This document shows, one piece after another, positions 6,128-7,475 of a DNA stretch of 7,475 nucleotides. Numbering within the stretch: position 1 is the stretch's first letter; each line of letters begins with the position of its first letter. The stretch is from CBDULQ01 sp965368115 (GTDB lineage Bacteria > Pseudomonadota > Gammaproteobacteria > SZUA-229). The notes under the pieces were generated by a model. That model was not told where the DNA came from. It made no database searches and saw only the letters and a list, made by a program, of their open reading frames with translations. The translations under genes and the position numbers were made by a program. The stretch spans positions 1 through 7,475 of the forward strand of contig CBDULQ010000185.1 in NCBI GenBank assembly GCA_965368115.1, given 5' to 3'.

Positions 6128-6637
6128 TCAGATCTGCTTGTCAGCCAGCTCGCGGATATATTTAAAGATCTGCCGAAACGCGACGGGCGGTTTGCCGCGT
6201 TGTTTTTCCTGTATGGCGTTACGCTGTAGCTGGCGCAAATGCTGGCGGTCGGCTTCGGGATACTCTTCGACAAGCTCATTGATGGCGGTGTCGCCTTCTT
6301 CAATGACCCGGTCACGCCATTTCTCGATACGTTTGAACAGGGCGTTGTTGACGTCGTCTTTATGACGAATTTCCTCCAGGCGCTGGGTAATGACCTCCGC
6401 GTCGACATCGCGCATCAGGCGTCCGATGAATTGCTTCTGGCGTTTTAATGCGCCGCGCTGATGGATTTTCTTTGCCGCATTGATGGCGTCGCGCAGATTG
6501 TCCGGTAGCTCGAAGCGGTCCAGTTCATCGGCTTTAAGCTCGATTAGCTGTTCTCCCAGATCCTGCAGGTCGTCGCATTCACGCTTGCGTCGAGTCTTGC
6601 TGACCCATTCGCCGTTTTCATCGTAATACTCAGTCAT
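6128..6637 (-). CDS. darP: Ribosome biogenesis factor DarP (YjgA, DUF615)
   Basis: This 169-residue, highly charged, largely helical protein is slightly shorter than the E. coli homologue (about 183 residues). DarP associates with late 50S ribosomal precursors and helps the peptidyl transferase centre mature. Family signatures are LPDNLRDAI (44-52), KRQKQFIGRLMRDVD (65-79), KWRDRVIEEGD (106-116), EYPEADRQHLRQLQRNA (125-141) and a C-terminal KPPVAFRQIFKYIREL (149-164). Its ATG overlaps the end of the DUF3108 gene by 8 bases, suggesting translational coupling, and only a weak GGA precedes it. In E. coli the gene neighbours pmbA instead, so its place in a purN operon differs from the enteric arrangement. 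Family assignment is strong. Confidence 0.93.
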   Translation of the reverse strand: MTEYYDENGEWVSKTRRKRECDDLQDLGEQLIELKADELDRFELPDNLRDAINAAKKIHQRGALKRQKQFIGRLMRDVDAEVITQRLEEIRHKDDVNNALFKRIEKWRDRVIEEGDTAINELVEEYPEADRQHLRQLQRNAIQEKQRGKPPVAFRQIFKYIRELADKQI

Positions 6638-7352
6638 AATTGATACTGTCCAGCCGCATGGTCAGATGCAGGTCGCCATCTTTGTACTGTTCCATTTTTA
6701 CCGGTAGATAGTGAAGTTCTTGTGCCAGCCAGAATACGGTGTCACGTTTGCCGTGATGACGTACGAATTTCACCACATGATACTGCTGGTCACTGATTTT
6801 CAGGCGATCGTCACCCTTGTGTTCGAATTTATATTCATGTAATTCGCCACGGTCCAGTACCTGGTAAAGGTACGACTTCTGCTGTTGCGGGGTTGAATTC
6901 AACTCGCAGGACAATGCGAGCTGGACAGACAGTCGATCCCAGACCGGGGGCTTGCTCGAAATGCTGAATATATTTTCGCTGAAATTACCGTTGATCGATG
7001 CGTTTATGTCATCAGTGTAGTCGATATCGAAATGCTGGTTACGATTTTCCTTGCCCTTGTGCTGGTATTCGTAATGCAGCAAGCGCGGCAGTTGATTGCG
7101 GGATAACACCTGTAGACGACTGGTTTCACTGATTCGGTCGTCCCGAAACAATGCGGCAATACCGCGAGGTTTGGTATGGGATGAATAGTTCAGTTTGTCA
7201 TTTTCAGTGCTTAGCCTGAGATCGATTTCGCCGATGAGGGCGCTGTATTTTTCCAGCTTGTAATGCGCGACAAAGTCGGGGGGGATTTCCACGGCCTGTG
7301 CCGGTAGTAAATGAAAAACCAGGAGTAAGGTCAGGATCACGTGTTTTTTCAT
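6630..7352 (-). CDS. DUF3108 periplasmic protein
   Basis: This 240-residue protein has a Sec signal peptide at 1-20 (K2, K3, hydrophobic 5-16, cleavage after AQA), giving a mature form of about 220 residues. There is no lipobox cysteine, so it is probably soluble in the periplasm. The body is beta-rich, with DUF3108 features: FVAHYKLEKYSALIGE (27-42), GIAALFRDDRISETS (64-78), PPVWDRLSVQLAL (135-147), and a C-terminal FWLAQELHYLPVKMEQY (207-223). The molecular function of DUF3108 is not established. Its start overlaps the purN stop by 4 bases (ATGA) and its end overlaps darP by 8 bases, so it is the middle gene of a tightly coupled operon. DUF3108 genes after purN are seen in many Gammaproteobacteria. 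Family confidence is high; role unknown. Confidence 0.88.
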   Translation of the reverse strand: MKKHVILTLLLVFHLLPAQAVEIPPDFVAHYKLEKYSALIGEIDLRLSTENDKLNYSSHTKPRGIAALFRDDRISETSRLQVLSRNQLPRLLHYEYQHKGKENRNQHFDIDYTDDINASINGNFSENIFSISSKPPVWDRLSVQLALSCELNSTPQQQKSYLYQVLDRGELHEYKFEHKGDDRLKISDQQYHVVKFVRHHGKRDTVFWLAQELHYLPVKMEQYKDGDLHLTMRLDSINYD

Positions 7353-7475
7353 TGTGGATATTCCAGGTGATCGTTAATCCATTGAGGCGGTGTCGTAATC
7401 GGTTGTTTGTCGAGCAGAGCCTGATTGCCGCGGCATTCGAGTCGGCCGTTCGCAAACCAGCCGATGGCCATGGGG
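7349..7475 (-). CDS. purN: Phosphoribosylglycinamide formyltransferase PurN, C-terminal end only
   Basis: The minus strand is open from the window edge and encodes the last 41 residues of a protein, ending at TGA 7351-7349. The tail includes AIGWFANGRLECRGNQALLD, which matches the C terminus of PurN. PurN transfers a formyl group from 10-formyltetrahydrofolate to glycinamide ribonucleotide in purine synthesis. The catalytic part lies outside the window. The stop codon overlaps the start of the DUF3108 gene by 4 bases. The assignment rests on this short tail plus the common purN-DUF3108 neighbourhood. Confidence 0.8.
   Translation of the reverse strand, partial: PMAIGWFANGRLECRGNQALLDKQPITTPPQWINDHLEYPQ

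Noticed and set aside
5953..6408. Minus-strand open frame of 151 codons spanning the darP/ComFB boundary
   Set aside because: It is out of frame with both genes, each of which matches a known family over its full length; the product is a Ser/Arg/Thr-rich shadow.

Overview
The window looks like the chromosome of a free-living gammaproteobacterium, probably not an enteric, with mid-range base composition. The main evidence is a minus-strand cluster of purN, a DUF3108 gene and darP (yjgA), since DarP and DUF3108 proteins next to purN are typical of Gammaproteobacteria. Spaced AAGGA-type ribosome binding sites and a Sec-type signal peptide on two proteins fit this. No tRNA, rRNA, CRISPR array, transposase or phage gene was seen. 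The species cannot be named from the sequence alone.

Positions 1-3771 (plus strand) hold a leader region followed by a compact two-gene signalling unit. The first gene encodes an 820-residue response regulator (receiver, two PAS domains, GGDEF, EAL) with intact active-site residues for both making and breaking cyclic di-GMP. Ten bases later comes a soluble PAS histidine kinase of the HisKA_2 class. The kinase PAS domain carries a His and an Arg at the same 20-residue spacing as the haem ligand and oxygen-contacting Arg of FixL. The unit may therefore link a diffusible gas or redox signal to c-di-GMP turnover.

Positions 3772-5711 (plus strand) hold a separate transcription unit: a candidate extended -10 promoter, a perfect 9-bp-arm inverted repeat at the expected transcription start, and an exported PqaA-family (PhoPQ-activated pathogenicity-related) alpha/beta-hydrolase-like protein. 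This protein has a C-terminal extension of about 130 residues that contains its only two cysteines.

Positions 5712-7475 (minus strand) hold a convergent operon read as purN (3' end only), DUF3108 periplasmic protein, darP and a small ComFB-family protein, closed by a strong intrinsic terminator at 5717-5746. The first three genes overlap by 4 and 8 bases. The ComFB gene sits 48 bases further on with its own ribosome binding site. ComFB-domain proteins in cyanobacteria have been reported as c-di-GMP receptors, so the window contains candidates for a sensor, for c-di-GMP turnover and for a c-di-GMP receptor, although they lie in different operons. This functional connection is inference.
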